DNA of 64,000 bases from Sycobia sp. Sy_11 (GCA_018907035.1 JACCIC010000038.1:1950001-2014000); one strand, 5' to 3'; positions 1 to 12,481 are shown, counted from the first letter of the stretch. Made by a program: numbers and translations. The notes: generated by a model from the letters alone, not told the origin.

Positions 1-890
1 CAAAGAAAAGTTGTCTGTTCGGTTTTTATAATATCTGAAATTATTTAACAAAGAAGTAGCATTAAATTTTGTGCGCGAAATGAAATATAGACCGCCGAAT
101 CGTTCAGAATGTTGCAGAAGGGGTTTTGTGACAAGTCAATATCAAGAGCAATTGTTTTTAATTGGCACAAATTGTTCAAAGAAGGTCGAAAACGCGTTGA
201 AGACGAACCACATCAAAGCCGACAAGGAACATCTACTGATGGGCATCACGTCGACAAAATCCAAGAATTGGTTCTGCAAAATCATCGTTTGACTACTAGA
301 GCGCTGGCTGATATTATTGGAATTTCAAATGGATCAGTCAACACCATTTTGAAAGATATTTTGTGCCTGAAAAGAGTGAAATATCTATTCGTGCCAGAAA
401 CACTCAATTTTTTGAAAAAATAGCGCCGCATGGATGTCTGTAAAACGATGCTTTTGGACTATTAAGACAAGATGGAACGCATCATAACTGAAGATGAGAT
501 TAGGTCTATGCTTACGATTCAGAAACAACCGATCAATAGAGCGAATATCGTGCCAAAGGAGAGCTGAGATCGAAAGTATCACGCCACATTCGCTCAAAAA
601 TCAAGATTATGCTCACTGTTCTTTTCGATTGTGTTGGTATGGTGCATTACGAATTCCTTCCATACGGCGAAACGATTAACTAAGAATATTATTTGAGTGT
701 TATGCGTCGTTTTCGTGAAGCTATTCGACTCAAAAGGCCCGATTTATGGAAAGACAACTTTTTTTGTATCACGATAATGCAACAGCTCACACTGCATTGG
801 TTTTCCGTGTACATTTCGTCTAAAATTCAACCAATATCGTTTGGAAACCGCGGTACTCGGTGGCTTAGCAGAGCGTGACTTCTGGCTGTT
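1..890 (+). mobile_element. mariner family A remnant, copy 1 (cut by window edge)
   Basis: This is a decayed mariner-type DNA transposon read left to right. The frame at 109-420 carries a typical mariner helix-turn-helix region (WHKLFKEGRKRVEDEP, then LTTRALADIIGISNGSVNTI). Later pieces survive in other frames: the region around the first catalytic Asp (480-540, degenerate), a second-Asp motif (DNATAHTA, about 775-800) and a relic near 870-890. Stops and frameshifts break it, starting with TAG at 421. The same family occurs on the minus strand at 38190-38889. The terminal repeats lie outside the window or are lost, and the boundary near 890 is approximate. Confidence 0.8.
109..423 (+). pseudogene. 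mariner A transposase, N-terminal fragment
   Basis: This is the longest open piece of the copy, about 100 codons. It covers the DNA-binding half of a mariner transposase: two helix-turn-helix units, with the second recognisable as ADIIGISNGSVNTILKD followed by LKRVKYLFVPETLNFL. It ends at a TAG just before the catalytic domain. An overlapping open frame at 71-292 holds the more N-terminal part (KYRPPNRSECCRRGF), so there is also a frameshift near 110-160. It cannot make an active transposase. Confidence 0.75.
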
Positions 891-1150
891 CACTAGAGTA
901 TAAGGGCGTAGGTTAGTTAAGCGAGAACGAATGACGCGTAAGACTTCAGCCTGACGATGAGGCATGAAAATCGGCTTTATATGAGGGCTACCAGATGTAT
1001 AGAAATTACCGAATAATTACGAAATAAACCTTATCAATCTAAAAAAACCTTATCTATCTTGAATATTGCCGTCCTAGTTCTCCAATCCTTGTATTAAACT
1101 CGTCCATAATCGTAATAATTATCGTTAAATCCGACCGGGAACGATTGCCA
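891..1150. other. gene-free stretch after mariner A
   Basis: AT-rich sequence with no credible coding frame. Nothing is recognised apart from the (TA)n/(TG)n tract that begins at its right edge. Confidence 0.5.

Positions 1151-1220
<70 letters not shown>
1151..1220. repeat. (TA)n(TG)n compound microsatellite
   Basis: About seven TA units followed by about 28 TG units. Translations across it give only Cys-Val or Thr-His repeats and are not genes. Confidence 0.97.
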
Positions 1221-1221
<1 letters not shown>

Positions 1222-2439
1222 CGTGTACACGCGCGCAAGTTACAAGAGTATTTGCGGGGCAAGGCGCTTTGGCTCTGTGGTATCTGCTCAACGTAGGAGC
1301 AGAAAACCGCAGAGCTTCTCACCGGCGCACTGTGCTGTTCCCAGTGGCTGAGCTTTGCGACAAGGACTGTACCCATGGCTGAGACGTCAGGGCTGCAGCT
1401 CAGAACAGGAGGATATCAGCAAAGCACTCCTCCCCCATCGAACCTCACTCACTGTGCAAGCTCATAGTGGTATCACCTTGCGCGGCAGCACTTTGTTTGT
1501 ATGAGGGTTATGTGAGGTAAGCACGTTATCTGTAACTTGTATGACTTAAATTTTACGTTCTTTCACGCGCGCATAGCTATCGCCGATTTATTACTTATAG
1601 AAACCTTTGTGTAACCATAAGATTTGTAATATCAGCTGTTCCCTCCAGTCGCCGAGTGGATTTTTTTTTGCCTGTGTGTTTTTTGTGGTTTTTTATGCCT
1701 CTTGCATTCATTTAAATAAATTCGAACTTAGTATTAATTATTTATTTATTTATTGCACCCGAACATCCACTCCCACTAAATTTAATTAGAAGTTATAGAG
1801 CTTCACAACACCCTAATATAAAATTAAAAATACCTAAAGAGTGGAGACGGAGCGTTACATATCTATACCTTGTATAATATTTTTTTATTTTAAATTTTGA
1901 ATATTTATGTAGAAATATTTGAAAATATAGAAAGTTAATATTAGTATATAAGATATCGTCAGATCTAAATAAAAAATTAAGTATAATATTTATTATACAT
2001 AGCTTATTAATTATTTTTAATCATTCCAATAGCGAATTTGGAAAATTTTTTTTCGTTTTAAAAATAATATAAAACGTGTAGCGGTCAACTATCTTATATA
2101 ATCGTTTATCTTCTTTCACCTTATAAGCCATTGAAAGAGATTTTTTGAGATCATTCGATTATAGTGGATTAATTACAATTTCAGTGACAGAAAATGTAGA
2201 AGGAATTTTTTTATTTAAACTTTATTAGACTAATTTTAAAAATATTATAAAAGCTACTCTTAAAAGCAATCATTAAAGCATTTCTATTTTTTTCATGTAT
2301 CAAAAGATATTGTTATGTTTCTCCTTGTATGGATATTATTGAAGTGATATGAAAGTGATCTTCATGTCAGTTGTGTTTGCCCATGACAGCATCTCATGTA
2401 TTCATCACGTTTTAATACATTTATTTAATTTGCAAATTA
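1221..2439. other. gene-free stretch, GC-richer at 1240-1520
   Basis: At 1240-1520 the sequence is clearly GC-richer than its surroundings but has no long frame and no motif I recognise. It may be a scrap of an LTR or other repeat. From 1560 to 2439 the sequence is AT-rich, with poly-T and poly-A runs and no support for a gene. Confidence 0.4.
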
Positions 2440-2648
2440 GTCTTTTTTATGTTATGTAACGTCGCTCTATTTATGCTTTCAAATATTGGCGCTAATCAGC
2501 GACGGAGGTCTACGATGTGTTTGTAAACAATGCATACGTAAATTATTACAGCGGTGCTTGTGTCAACCAGCCGAGACCGGGATTTGAACTCGGATCACCA
2601 ACTTACTAGTCCTTCGGTCTAGCTATCGAGCCATCGTAGGCCTCGGAA
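2440..2648 (-). repeat. tRNA-derived SINE, copy 1
   Basis: On the minus strand this begins with a tRNA-like head. It has an A-box-like stretch (TGGCTCGATAGC, about 2620-2630) and, about 45 nt downstream, a B box (GAGTTCAAATCCCG) matching GWTCRANNC. A non-tRNA tail follows that includes ACACATCGTAGACCTCCGTC. The same tail occurs on the plus strand at 21908-22010, so it belongs to a dispersed RNA polymerase III type retroposon. It is too diverged to be a working tRNA gene. Confidence 0.65.
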
Positions 2649-3840
2649 AATAATTTTCTTATATTCCACAGAACCAACATTTTGCTACTATTTCATAGAT
2701 GAAATCTCTGAACTATTTTTGTCTATATCAAACTAAATTTGACCATTTATTAATATATTTTCTTGCGCTTCTTGCTAGAACTTGTAAACAACCTAAAAAG
2801 TTACCACTTACAGGAATTTTTGTTTGTGACGGTATTTTACAAAAACATATACTTATGCATATATACTGCATTTCTATTTCTTCAATTGATTTTTTCACTT
2901 CATTGCTTATTTCAACAGGCTATTCCACTAAAAACCTCCGTACATATTATAAATAAGTCGCAATACCTACGTGCTTCACTCTATGCATTGCTTTATCAGC
3001 GTGATCTTTCTGAATCTCGCGCGATTCCGATGATTTCGAAAGCTCGCTTATTTTTGCTAGTCTGTTCGCAACTTTATTCGGAACTACATTTAGCGTACTC
3101 GAAGCTCAGTCTGTAACTATTGGAGGATTCTGCCTTTGTCAAACCATAATATTCATTTCTCAATTTTAATTTTTAATTAATCCGTTACGCTTTGGATTAT
3201 TGATTTCTAATAAAAATGCTTGTAAGACAAGCTTTGGATTAGACGTATGTTTGAAAAGCAAGTTTTTTCGCTAGTGAATATAATATGTGATGTTTCTTCT
3301 TGAAAAATAAATGGAGAAATAACCATCGCTAATACGTTTTCAAACTTGTATCGTAGAATAGGTATAGCTGTACGAAACATTGTATTTTTGGATAGAATAC
3401 TCCTCGGCTTTTTCGACGTTCCAACTGCTTTGAAATTTTTTATACATACATACTAGCCGATTTTCTTCTCGGCTCACCTATGCTACAACATCAAATATCA
3501 TGCATTAAAATACATCAATTTCTTGTAAACGGTGGTAATAAAGAAAGCGGATCGTACACAGATATTATTATTCTTACAAATTTTCTATTTTTTATTTTCC
3601 CCATTCCTAGTGCAATTTCTTGCTATATTCGCTTTGTACTTTCATTTTTGAGCAGACTAAAAAACTTTTTCTCAAGTATTGTCATGATTACGCGATCAAT
3701 TATCTTGGTTCATTTCAGTTTTCTTTTGTTTCCTTTCATTCCTATACCATCCTCCTACAAAGGAAATGTTTTCATTGTTTTCAAAGAAATTGATACATTT
3801 CAGGTAGAATTTTTAAATAAAAGTATATTAGATATTTCTA
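2649..3840. other. gene-free AT-rich stretch
   Basis: Contains AT-rich open frames (for example 3480-3914 on the plus strand, rich in F, I, L and S) with no motif, start context or splice pattern that would support a gene. Nothing else is recognised. Confidence 0.45.
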
Positions 3841-6480
3841 GGATGCGCTCCTTGTTGCCAAATGGTGACAGGATCGATAGCAGTCTATCAGGATATGGCG
3901 AGAGAGCAGGTTGAGAGGGAGGTCACTACGCTAAAGAGAGTCAAGCTTGTCGCATAAGGATACCGTCACGACTGTGATGATTTTGAATGTTATGGAGCTA
4001 ACTGCTTAGACAATGTTTGGTGAACTGGTGTATTTTCAGGGGGGTTAGGTAGATGTTTCCATTTTGCATTTTAGAAGAAGCCAATACACGTTCAGTGAGC
4101 TAGGGCAATTATGTTACAGCTGTAAGATATTTCGAGTACAATGAAAAGGAGCTTCTTTGTTGCAAAACATGAGATGAAGCTGTTCTGAAAAACCTTTTCA
4201 TTTTGAAGAGGTCTAATATGTCGGGAATGCAGTTGTGTTAGTTTGAGACGTGAAAGAAATGCAAAAAACTGTATGGTGAAGCGCATTACCACTTCCGTCA
4301 CTACTCTTGTATCCCGATGCAGTATTCTTAGCATTGAGATCGACAACTATAGTAACGAGGCTCTTGACAGAAAATAGAGGCATAAAATCTACAAGCGTAA
4401 GTCTTTCAGGTTGTTACTAGGGGAGAAGTAGACCTAGAATATTTGCAGGATCTCGTTATTATAGGGAATTCTATTTCTGCAGATTCGATTGGGTTGGAGA
4501 GAGATTTGATGTTCTTGTAGCGGATAAATTTTTTGACGAGGATTGCAACTCATTCCCCTAAGGAGTTGGGTCTGCATGCTTAAAAATTGGAAAGTTACGA
4601 ATGCAGAGTTTCTGAAAGGATTCGAAGCAGGTCACGGAGAGATAGAGAACGTCGATTTTATCTTGTTCGAGGACGAAAGAAAGTTCTATAGCCTTATTCT
4701 AAGCTAGGATACCGTTGGCATTCTAGCGTAGAATGCGGAAAGTGCTATTGTTTGTGGTGTTCATTTTAGTCTTTATGGAGAGAGGCAATTCGAAGGACGG
4801 GGTGTAGGAGAGCGAGCTGCGTTGGCTTTACCTACAGCGGCATATGTCCTACTTACCTCTGGTATTGCTGGAGTAGACCGAGGTCTTCGTGCGAGTTATC
4901 TCGTTAGGGCTGGGATAGCTGCTGCATTCGTCGAATATGATAGCGGGACTGATTCCGAAGGCTTAGTCGGAGCTTTTACGCATTCACCATAGGTCGTCTG
5001 GTGATCGCTTTGGCATTGGGTCTAGATCAGCTTTGACTCTTTTGTAACCTTTATCGCGTAGGCAAATATATCACCGTGGCTTGTAGAATCCACAGATCCA
5101 GATTTCGTTGAATTAATTAGCCGTATTGTTGAAATTCATTAGCATTTACATTGAGGGTTGATGTTGTTTCTGCATTTTGGTTCTACCTTGGTGCAGAGGC
5201 CGCCAATTATCTGGATATTAGAGATGTCTATGACGTTCGGCACCAGCTTGTCAAGGTGAACCACATAGGGCCAGATTTTTTCCTTCGGACTCATGCGATG
5301 AACTAGTGAAACAGGAATGTTTTCGGACTTTGTCTCCTCAACACTTTTTCCTCGGAGAATGTCTTGTTGAATCCGCACAAAACGACTTAAATTGGAAGAT
5401 GAATTATTCTATTCTTCCGCCCTCGCACATTTTATTTAACATGTGGAGACACTTAACATCGTCCCGAAAACTCAGACGTTGTTATTAGTGTTGAAGAACC
5501 GGTTAATCGAGGTGTGGCGATTGATCATGGCTGGCTGGATTTAGGCCCATAAGTTCTAGAGTTTTCTAGGACTATAGGCGGAGGCCGTCCAACGATGAAT
5601 AGGCTGCCTGAGGTGACTTTGTGTACCGGATATTCGTTGTCCGAAGAAACGAAACTATTCTAATCGATGGCCTGCATGGCTCGACGATGTATCCTGTTCT
5701 TAAAAGGAATAAACTCGAAAGGCTATGTAATAGGAGGCTATCCGTGGAAGGAGTAATATCAATGCTCTCCATCGAACCCAGTGCAGGGGCGGCGCAGGAT
5801 GAATTGCTGGTAGATGCCATAAAGAAAAATCCGTAGGTGCCTGCTGTCACTTAAGACTAAAAAAAATTTGATGCTGTGGTGGCCGCAGAGGGTGTCTGCG
5901 TCAGGTTTCTTCTGGCACTGCTGTCCAATGCCCGTCGTGCACGTGTACGAACCTGGTGATAATTTACGTGCTGACGCGTTTTCCTCTCCTTTCTTATTGT
6001 CAATGGCCACTTGATTTTGCAGGATCAAGGGTTGAAACTCTATGTCGTCGAGCTTGGAAGTAAATTGCTCCACTAAGCGGACAAGCTCCGCCTGCGAGAG
6101 CGAGTATAATTTATTTTTCTCCATACCATTAGCAAAATGGGGAAAAATTCTTATAGAAATTGCAACTGCTTTGGTGGAAATGGTCACCCGAGCGTTGAAA
6201 TGAGAGAGAGACAAGACACCCCGGACGGACAATCCCCTGCGAATAAGTATACAGATAGTGAAGAAATGCAGAAGAATCCGTTCTTCTCGGTCATTCATTA
6301 CAAACTGATCCATTTTATCCCGATCGCGCTCCTTATCATGCTTTCTTTGACGTAGCTGCATGTGGCGCTGTGGATTCGTACGGAGTGGATTGGTACGGAG
6401 TCGCTGTAACAGAGGGCAGAGCGGATTTGCTGGTGCTTCCCTGGGTTTCGCGTAGACGCGTACAAGGCTGGTATGGAATT
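3841..6480 (-). other. unrecognised GC-richer tract with broken minus-strand frames
   Basis: About 2.6 kb with markedly higher GC than its flanks and several protein-like minus-strand pieces: 6480-5759 (about 240 codons open, including LYSLSQAELVRLVEQFTSKL), about 5640-5530 in another frame (VTSGSLFIVGRPPPIV) and 5378-5139 (YVVHLDKLVPNVIDISN). The frames do not join without frameshifts. The base composition and broken frames suggest an old mobile element or processed pseudogene, but I recognise no domain and assign no function. Confidence 0.35.
5759..6361 (-). pseudogene. unrecognised 200-codon open frame
   Basis: This is the longest frame of the tract. It is also open upstream of its first ATG to about 6480. 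The first part is rich in charged residues (QLRQRKHDKERDRDKMD). The middle has an amphipathic stretch (LSQAELVRLVEQFTSKL) that could be a short coiled coil. The end is not protein-like. No catalytic motif is visible. It may be the 5' part of a decayed retroelement gag, but this is a guess from context. Confidence 0.25.
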
Positions 6481-6890
6481 GTATGTCAGTATATAACAGT
6501 ATTAAATATAAAAAAGGTAAAGAATTAAAATTGCATATATATATATATAGATGTATTATTTATATATAACATTTTTATCATCATTAAATAATTAAAACAT
6601 CTCTCTGGTTGGGCCGTCTTTACAACAGATTTATTTACAAATAAATGTTTAGATTATCAGCTGCTGTTATATGAAATTAGTTGACATATTTGAAAAAAAA
6701 TGAAAGAAAGAAAGATGAATGATTTTAAACTTTAATCTGATTTTAAATTTTACTATTATTTGTTTAATTAATGAAAATTCAATGAAAAGAAATTATGTCA
6801 AGAAAGTTTGTTGGAACTTAAAAAATTTTTTATATTTATTGCCATTAATATGATTGAGACGTTCATTTGATTAATTTTTTAGTAGCTTAA

Positions 6891-7365
6891 CCCTTCGAGT
6901 ACCGGTATGGCGCATATATGAGTCAGAAAATAAACCATTGTAAGACACCTTTTTTGTACCGAATAATGATTAAGAATGATGAATAGGTGTTAATAATAAT
7001 TAGAAATAAATAATAACAATTATTATAAGAATAATTAACTAATTAATTAAATCCTTTGAAATAAGGATTTATAATTATTAGTTCATCAAAAAGTTAGAAT
7101 TTTTCAATTTTGACTTTAGAATCGTAATTAGCGTCCCAAAAAAAAACCTATATATATATACTTTTCCGTGTGTATGGAATAATTTTTTTAAATTATGATA
7201 AATTTAACATGAGCATTACCGTCCCGGACCGGTATGACGCACATATGCGACATGCTTCGCTCGCAAACATTTAGTCTCAGTTTGGGTCTAAATCGGAGAC
7301 CTATGATCATTTTTTTATACAAATAAAACGCATTGAAAATTTCTAAAATCCCGGCATTCTAAGGG
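6891..7365. mobile_element. piggyBac-like MITE (475 bp)
   Basis: It is flanked on both sides by TTAA (6887-6890 and 7366-7369), the target duplication of piggyBac elements. The ends are inverted repeats, CCCTTCGAGTACCGG on the left and CCCTTAGAATGCCGG read inward from the right, with mismatches. There is no transposase frame, so it is a non-autonomous derivative. A shorter relative with the same terminal motif lies at 40994-41133. Confidence 0.65.
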
Positions 7366-8255
7366 TTAACTACCATCCAGAATCAAAATGTCATTTTCAT
7401 CCTAAGTGAATATATGTATTTGAAATTGCCGGTGACTGTCGAGGTCTTCAAAAGCTGTCGTTTCTTGGGCATGTCTTTGCTTTATAGATAGTTATTTTGA
7501 AAAGGTGAACAAGAACTTCTATTTATAATAAATTTACAGATTAAATTAATGAACTTATTGGTCTCATTGAATTAATAATTCCTATAAAACAAAAATCATA
7601 ATTAAAAATTAATTGATTAGTATTATATTTAATATAAAAAATACATGACAATTAATTAATTCGATATAACCTATTCATTTTACCCACAATGCTTCGAGGT
7701 TGTGTTTTGTACATAGAATAAAATATTATAGGTATATCACTAAAGTTGAATGCATCATTGACTTCTTATTTCTGATCCAATTTATTCTGCAAATTAAGTT
7801 TTTCAGCTTAGAGTTCAGTTATAGTTAAAAAGTAAAAGAATTATAAGATATCTGCAAGTTACCATATTTCAGAACATCCATGATAAAAAATGCAAGATAA
7901 TGCAACTTAAATTTATTCTTTTTATAGCTACAATCCATTTCCCCTTTCGATTTACTCTTCAAACTTTTAAAAAAGTATACAACTTTTATTGACTATGTTA
8001 TTTGAACATAAACTCCATACAATCGTACTTAATGGTCTTCTAGTTCAGATGACTATTAGAATAACATGGATATTCTGTTGATTCTCATACCTCTTTTTTC
8101 TGGATGCATAAAGGCAATAGTAGCGTAAATTCGCATTAGAGCATGATAAAAAGATCTTCTAAGTTTTGAGCAGGTATTCAAAAGTAGAGTACTGAAACAA
8201 TTATATAAAATGTCAGTACAATACCTTAAATAATAATGCTACAATTTTTGTTGTA
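7366..8255. other. gene-free AT-rich stretch
   Basis: AT-rich, without a supportable frame, repeat unit or regulatory motif. Confidence 0.5.
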
Positions 8256-9524
8256 TACGAGGTCAGACAATTAAGTAATGCGACTGATTTTATTTCTCGG
8301 CCTGTGGTAACACTGCGAACCTGTAACTTCGCCACCGTAATAGTAGATCCCTACTCTCTCGATTAACACCTTGACGACCCTTGTACGATTATTTCTTTAC
8401 CAGCTGTTTAGAGTTTTGTAACAACGCGCGAGTAATGCATGTTACGAAAATCCGACAGAGAAAGTTAGAGATTCGGCGAAACCAGGACAGAAACTAATGA
8501 AAGAGTGCTTAAAGTGTATGGTAGTGATCTCCTATGTCGTAGTCAGGTGCTTCGGTAGTATACCGATTTTAGAAAACGCCGTGAGAACGTCAAAGACGAG
8601 GCGTGGAGCGTAAGACCAACTCAACTGTGAACTGGTGCGAATGCGCAGCACGTTCATGCCATTGTTCGCCAAGACCAGCGACTACTCATTCGAATGTTGA
8701 CTGACGAGTTGAATATTACCCAGGAAACAGTTCGAAAGATTTGAACCGAAGATTTCGCCATGACAAAGCTGTACGCGAAGGTGGTACCGTAGAACCTTTC
8801 TGATGAGCAAAAAGCCCGCCAAATGAGCATCGCTCAAGATTATCTCGAAGAGGTTGAAAATGATCCTACTCTTGTCGATCGAATTATTACTGGTTATGAA
8901 AGTTAGTTCTTTTAATTTGACCTCGAAACTAAACAACAAAGCCAACAGTGGCTGGCCCCTGGAGCGCCAAGGCGAAAGAAGACGAGAATAAGCAAGCCCA
9001 AAGTGAAAACCATGTTCATCTGCTTCTTTGACAGCAAAGGGGTGGTTCATAAAGAGTTTGTACCACCTGGACAAATTATAAATTAAGTTTATTACCGCAA
9101 TGTGCTCGAAAAATTACGAAAAAGGGTATTCAGAATGCGTCCAGATATCACCAAGAATTGGATTCTGCATCACGACAATGCTGCCTGCCACAGTGCGATC
9201 AGGTCGCTCAGTTTTTGGCGTATAAAAGCAACATAACATTACCAGAACCGCTCTATTCACCGGACATGTCAACCTGCGACTTTTTCCTATTTTCCGACTG
9301 GAAAAAATTCGTCATAGGTCAATATTTTGACTCCGTTGAAGACATGTAAGTAGCTGTGACGAGGGTACTCGGAGAGGTCCTACAAGAATTGTTTGAAAAT
9401 TGTCACGAAAACTTAAAAACTCGCTGGAATAAGTGTATGCATGCGGGAGGGGACTTTGAAGTGCATCGCAGCGATGTACTGAGTTTTTGAATAGTGTCGC
9501 ATTACTTAATTGTCCAACCTCGTA
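8256..9524 (+). mobile_element. complete mariner family C element (1269 bp)
   Basis: It has about 29-bp terminal inverted repeats, TACGAGGTCAGACAATTAAG at the left and TACGAGGTTGGACAATTAAG read inward from the right, each bordered by a TA target duplication (8254-8255, 9525-9526). The interior encodes a mariner transposase with many defects. The same terminal repeat occurs at 11484 in a second, truncated copy, which confirms the family. Confidence 0.9.
8490..9488 (+). pseudogene. mariner C transposase, multiply broken
   Basis: On the plus strand the recognisable pieces are a helix-turn-helix part (about 8640-8740, MLTDELNITQETVRKI), the first-Asp region where the motif reads ITGYES instead of the usual TGDES (about 8885-8905), FICFFDSKGVVHKEFVPPGQ (about 9017-9076), HHDNAACHSA with the second Asp (about 9170-9200), and a C-terminal part in another frame (9158-9349). 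In-frame stops and at least one frameshift make it inactive. The lost first Asp would kill catalysis on its own. Confidence 0.8.
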
Positions 9525-9981
9525 TAAGTCGTCATATTATTTAATTGTACTAATTTTAAGCTGCCTAACATAGCGAGAACTTTAGGCCTGCATGATTAAC
9601 TTTTCATTTAATATTTTTAACTGACGGGTAAAAATTGCTTAAAAACTAAATTATTCACTAACAAATTTAAATCTATTTACTTATAAAATTAAATATACTT
9701 AAACAATAGAATAATATCATTAAAGAATTCTGAAATAATGTTTGAACAAATTAGTCATTCATGAAGTACTTTCAGGATTTTTTCAGAATCCTTTTTAAAG
9801 GTTTGACGGAAATAAAACTAAAGTTTTTTCTAAAAGAAATTGAGATATTTTTATTATATAAATGATTATTCATTATATTTTTATTATGTAATATATTGTG
9901 TTATTTCTATTATATAAAAGAGTATGCAAAATCATTCTAAAATAATATCACAAAATAATACCACGAAAGTATTCTAAAAGG
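9525..9981. other. gene-free AT-rich stretch
   Basis: AT-rich spacer between the mariner and the solo LTR. Nothing is recognised. Confidence 0.5.
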
Positions 9982-10182
9982 TGTGACGTGGTGGCCTTTG
10001 CCCTGGTCACCGACACAAAATACTTAACTCTTACAGCACCTATTCAACCCCTCCAAGAGGGGGTCCGATGAAAGCGGGGCAACGTTAACACGAAACCGGG
10101 GGGGGGCGGCACTCAATAAATATACACCTCGAATATCTCAGCACACTTCGTTTATTACAAATTTCTGCGTTCTAATAATCCG

Positions 10183-10243
<61 letters not shown>

Positions 10244-10347
10244 GCTCTCACTTACATCCGTATTCACGCACACACATTCTCGAACTCGCGGTACACACAC
10301 ACTCTATTTCTCCCACTCACTCGCACTCCCGGGTCACGCTGTTCGGT

Positions 10348-10378
<31 letters not shown>

Positions 10379-11207
10379 CTTCCGACTCGCGACACCCGCA
10401 CTCTCGCTCTCTCTCTCTTTCACACATACGACAGCTTACCGTCTCCGCCTAATTTCTGTGGAGCCTCTTCTCCTCGTCCAAGCGCCCCGTCGTTCTCATA
10501 CTCGATGGATCTTCCCGCGCGTGCACATATTTCGCCCGCGTAATCGCCGCAGTCGCACCGCGGTCCGTGGTCCGGACCTATAACTACGCGGACGCTTGCC
10601 GTCAGTACTCACCGTACACTGCTGTCACCGGGCTGTCGATGGAAGGCGCCGGCGGATGATCTTCTTCCTCTCGGTCGGGCTGGTTATAATCGACTCGGGT
10701 GCACCGCGGTCGTCCCTCTGTCTCTTCCTCTCGGGCAGGCTTGACGGACGGCGAACTAGGTCGTCGGCGTCGCGATTACGGCGTGTTTCAGCATCGCAAG
10801 CACTTCACCAGCACATCACAAGCTCGTATCTTGTCTCTATATTTTTCAAAACTCACGGTGTTTCAAGGAAAACAGGCAAAAAACCCGAACAAACTCTCTT
10901 TTCACTTCGACGTTTCAGCGAACAATAATCACGTCTACTCTTCACGCGTCTTCTACTGTCCCCCTCTCACCCCCGGGCCCAGCTCGTCTACCTCGCTCTT
11001 CGCGCGGCAGCGGAATAAGCATTTCTCTCTTACATATACTTCGCATGCGCGCACATCAATTCGTATTTTCCATCTTCACACTGATCTTCGTGCTGCGGCT
11101 GAGTTGAACGGCACCTCGAAAGAAAGAAAATGGCGATTAGTCGCGAACTTAGATACCTTTCGAGGCACCCGGGGCAGAGGCGGTTACTCAGTGTGACCTC
11201 CGTCACA
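9982..11207. mobile_element. solo LTR of a gypsy-type retrotransposon (1226 bp)
   Basis: A GC-rich, CpG-rich block in AT-rich DNA that begins TGTGACG and ends CGTCACA, the TG...CA inverted ends of an LTR. It is flanked by a 4-bp direct repeat AAGG (9978-9981 and 11208-11211), the size usual for Ty3/gypsy insertions. No internal region, gag or pol adjoins it, so it is a solo LTR left by LTR-LTR recombination. It contains two (CT)n tracts. Short open frames inside (10596-11339) are not genes. Orientation is undetermined. Confidence 0.7.
10181..10242. repeat. (CT)n microsatellite inside the solo LTR
   Basis: About 26 CT units with one interruption. A second, shorter CT tract lies at 10348-10375. 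Confidence 0.95.
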
Positions 11208-11483
11208 AAGGATTATGGCAAGATTTATCGCCGATCAAAATTCTTACAAGGACTCACCGAATTTCCAAGGGTCACCCGAAAGAAAATAAGAGTTATTTCT
11301 GAAGAAATTTCAAGAGAGGTTAAGAATGATACAATTTAAGAAATTTCATGTAAGCATAGAATAATAATATTCTCGACAATAGTCTCGTTGTCTCGCGACA
11401 CTTGCACACCTTTTTCTACAGCCCGAACTGGAAAATACAATATTTTTCCGTATTAGCCGAATAGAAGACATATATTTTATATA
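11208..11483. other. short unannotated spacer
   Basis: Spacer between the solo LTR and the truncated mariner. Nothing is recognised. Confidence 0.5.
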
Positions 11484-11851
11484 TACGAGGTCAAACAATT
11501 AAGTAATGCGACAAAATTAAAAAACCGAGTATATTTAAAAATTAAGGTACGACGCTGCAGTTCTTTTCAAAGTAGTCCCCTTCTGAATCCATACACTTAT
11601 TCCAGCGAGTTTTCCAGTTTTCGTAAAAAATTTAGAACAATTCTTGTGGAACCTCTCCGAGTACCAACTCTCCTTCAACGGAGTCAAAATGTCGACCTTT
11701 GACGAATTTTTTCAAATGGGAGAATAGGAAAAAGTCGCAAGGTAATATGTCCGGTGAATAGGGTGGTTCTGGTAATGCTGCGATGCCTTTAGACGCCAAA
11801 AAGTGAGCGACACTGAACGCATGTTGGCAGGGAGCATTGTCGTGTCATATT
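11484..11851 (-). mobile_element. mariner family C, truncated copy (3' part only)
   Basis: It starts with the terminal repeat TACGAGGTCAAACAATTAAG. On the minus strand it encodes the last third of a mariner transposase: the HDNA second-Asp motif near 11845, PEPPYSPDILPCDFFLF with the third Asp (about 11735-11785), and the C-terminal W..RWNKCMDSEGDYF. The other end is cut at about 11851, where the inverted-repeat arm of the DUF4817-type element begins, so the two elements are fused. Confidence 0.85.
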
Positions 11852-12315
11852 TTAAATAGGGACCCCTATTTGTGATACTGGATGCGGAAAGAGCGGGAAA
11901 TTCTACGTCCGAAACGGTATATCAAAATTTTTTTTTATTACCCTTAAAAGGTCATTTCAATGTCCAATTCCAGCAAAACTCGTGTTTTCAAGGCGATCTA
12001 GAGGTGAGGGTGTTCTTTCCAATGGGAAGCCTTTTTTGACACTGGATTTGGAAAGAACGGGAAATTTCACGTCAGAAACAGTAAATAAAAATTTTTATGA
12101 CTATTAAAAGGTCATTTCAAGGTCAAATGTTAAAAAATACTGAGGTTGCTATTTGATTGCGTTTTCTGATAGAATAATTGTCGTTAATGTACATTTATGA
12201 GCAATGTTCAACCCCAAAGTGACAAATACCTTGAAAATATTGATCTTGAACAGGCTGTCCTTACTTTTAGCGATATCCAGAAACAACGATGTGGACGTAG
12301 TAAGTTCTGTTTTCT
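11852..12315. repeat. left arm of a ~450-bp inverted repeat
   Basis: The sequence from the GGGACCCCTATTTGTGATAC region to GACGTAGTAAGTTC reappears reverse-complemented at 13845-14310 with roughly 90% identity by eye. The two arms bracket the transposase region of a DUF4817-type element. The arm lacks the outermost about 170 bp present in the right arm, having been cut by the mariner fragment. Confidence 0.85.
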
Positions 12316-12317
12316 TC

Positions 12318-12397
12318 GGAGTGCTTGATTAACGTGAGTTCCCTTGCCTCTCATGATAGGGTGCTTGATTAAAGCGAGTCCCCTTGCCTCTCACTGT
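12318..12397. repeat. two ~40-bp imperfect tandem units
   Basis: The unit GTGCTTGATTAA..CGAGT.CCCTTGCCTCTCA occurs twice in a row with a few differences, just inside the left arm. Confidence 0.8.
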
Positions 12398-12481
12398 TTT
12401 AACCACGAAGCAAATGTTCAAAGTTACCTCCATTTGCTTGTAGGCAGAAAGTTAAGCGCTGTTGAAAATGGCGTACAGTGT

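Noticed and set aside
1094..1382. Open frames across the (TG)n tract on both strands
   Set aside because: They translate to Cys-Val or Thr-His repeats through a microsatellite and have no other protein features.
2570..2645. A functional tRNA gene
   Set aside because: Only the A and B boxes are convincing; the stems do not pair and a SINE tail follows.
3480..3914. A 144-codon plus-strand frame
   Set aside because: Low-complexity F/I/L/S-rich composition from AT-rich DNA; no motif, no splice context, no similarity recognised.
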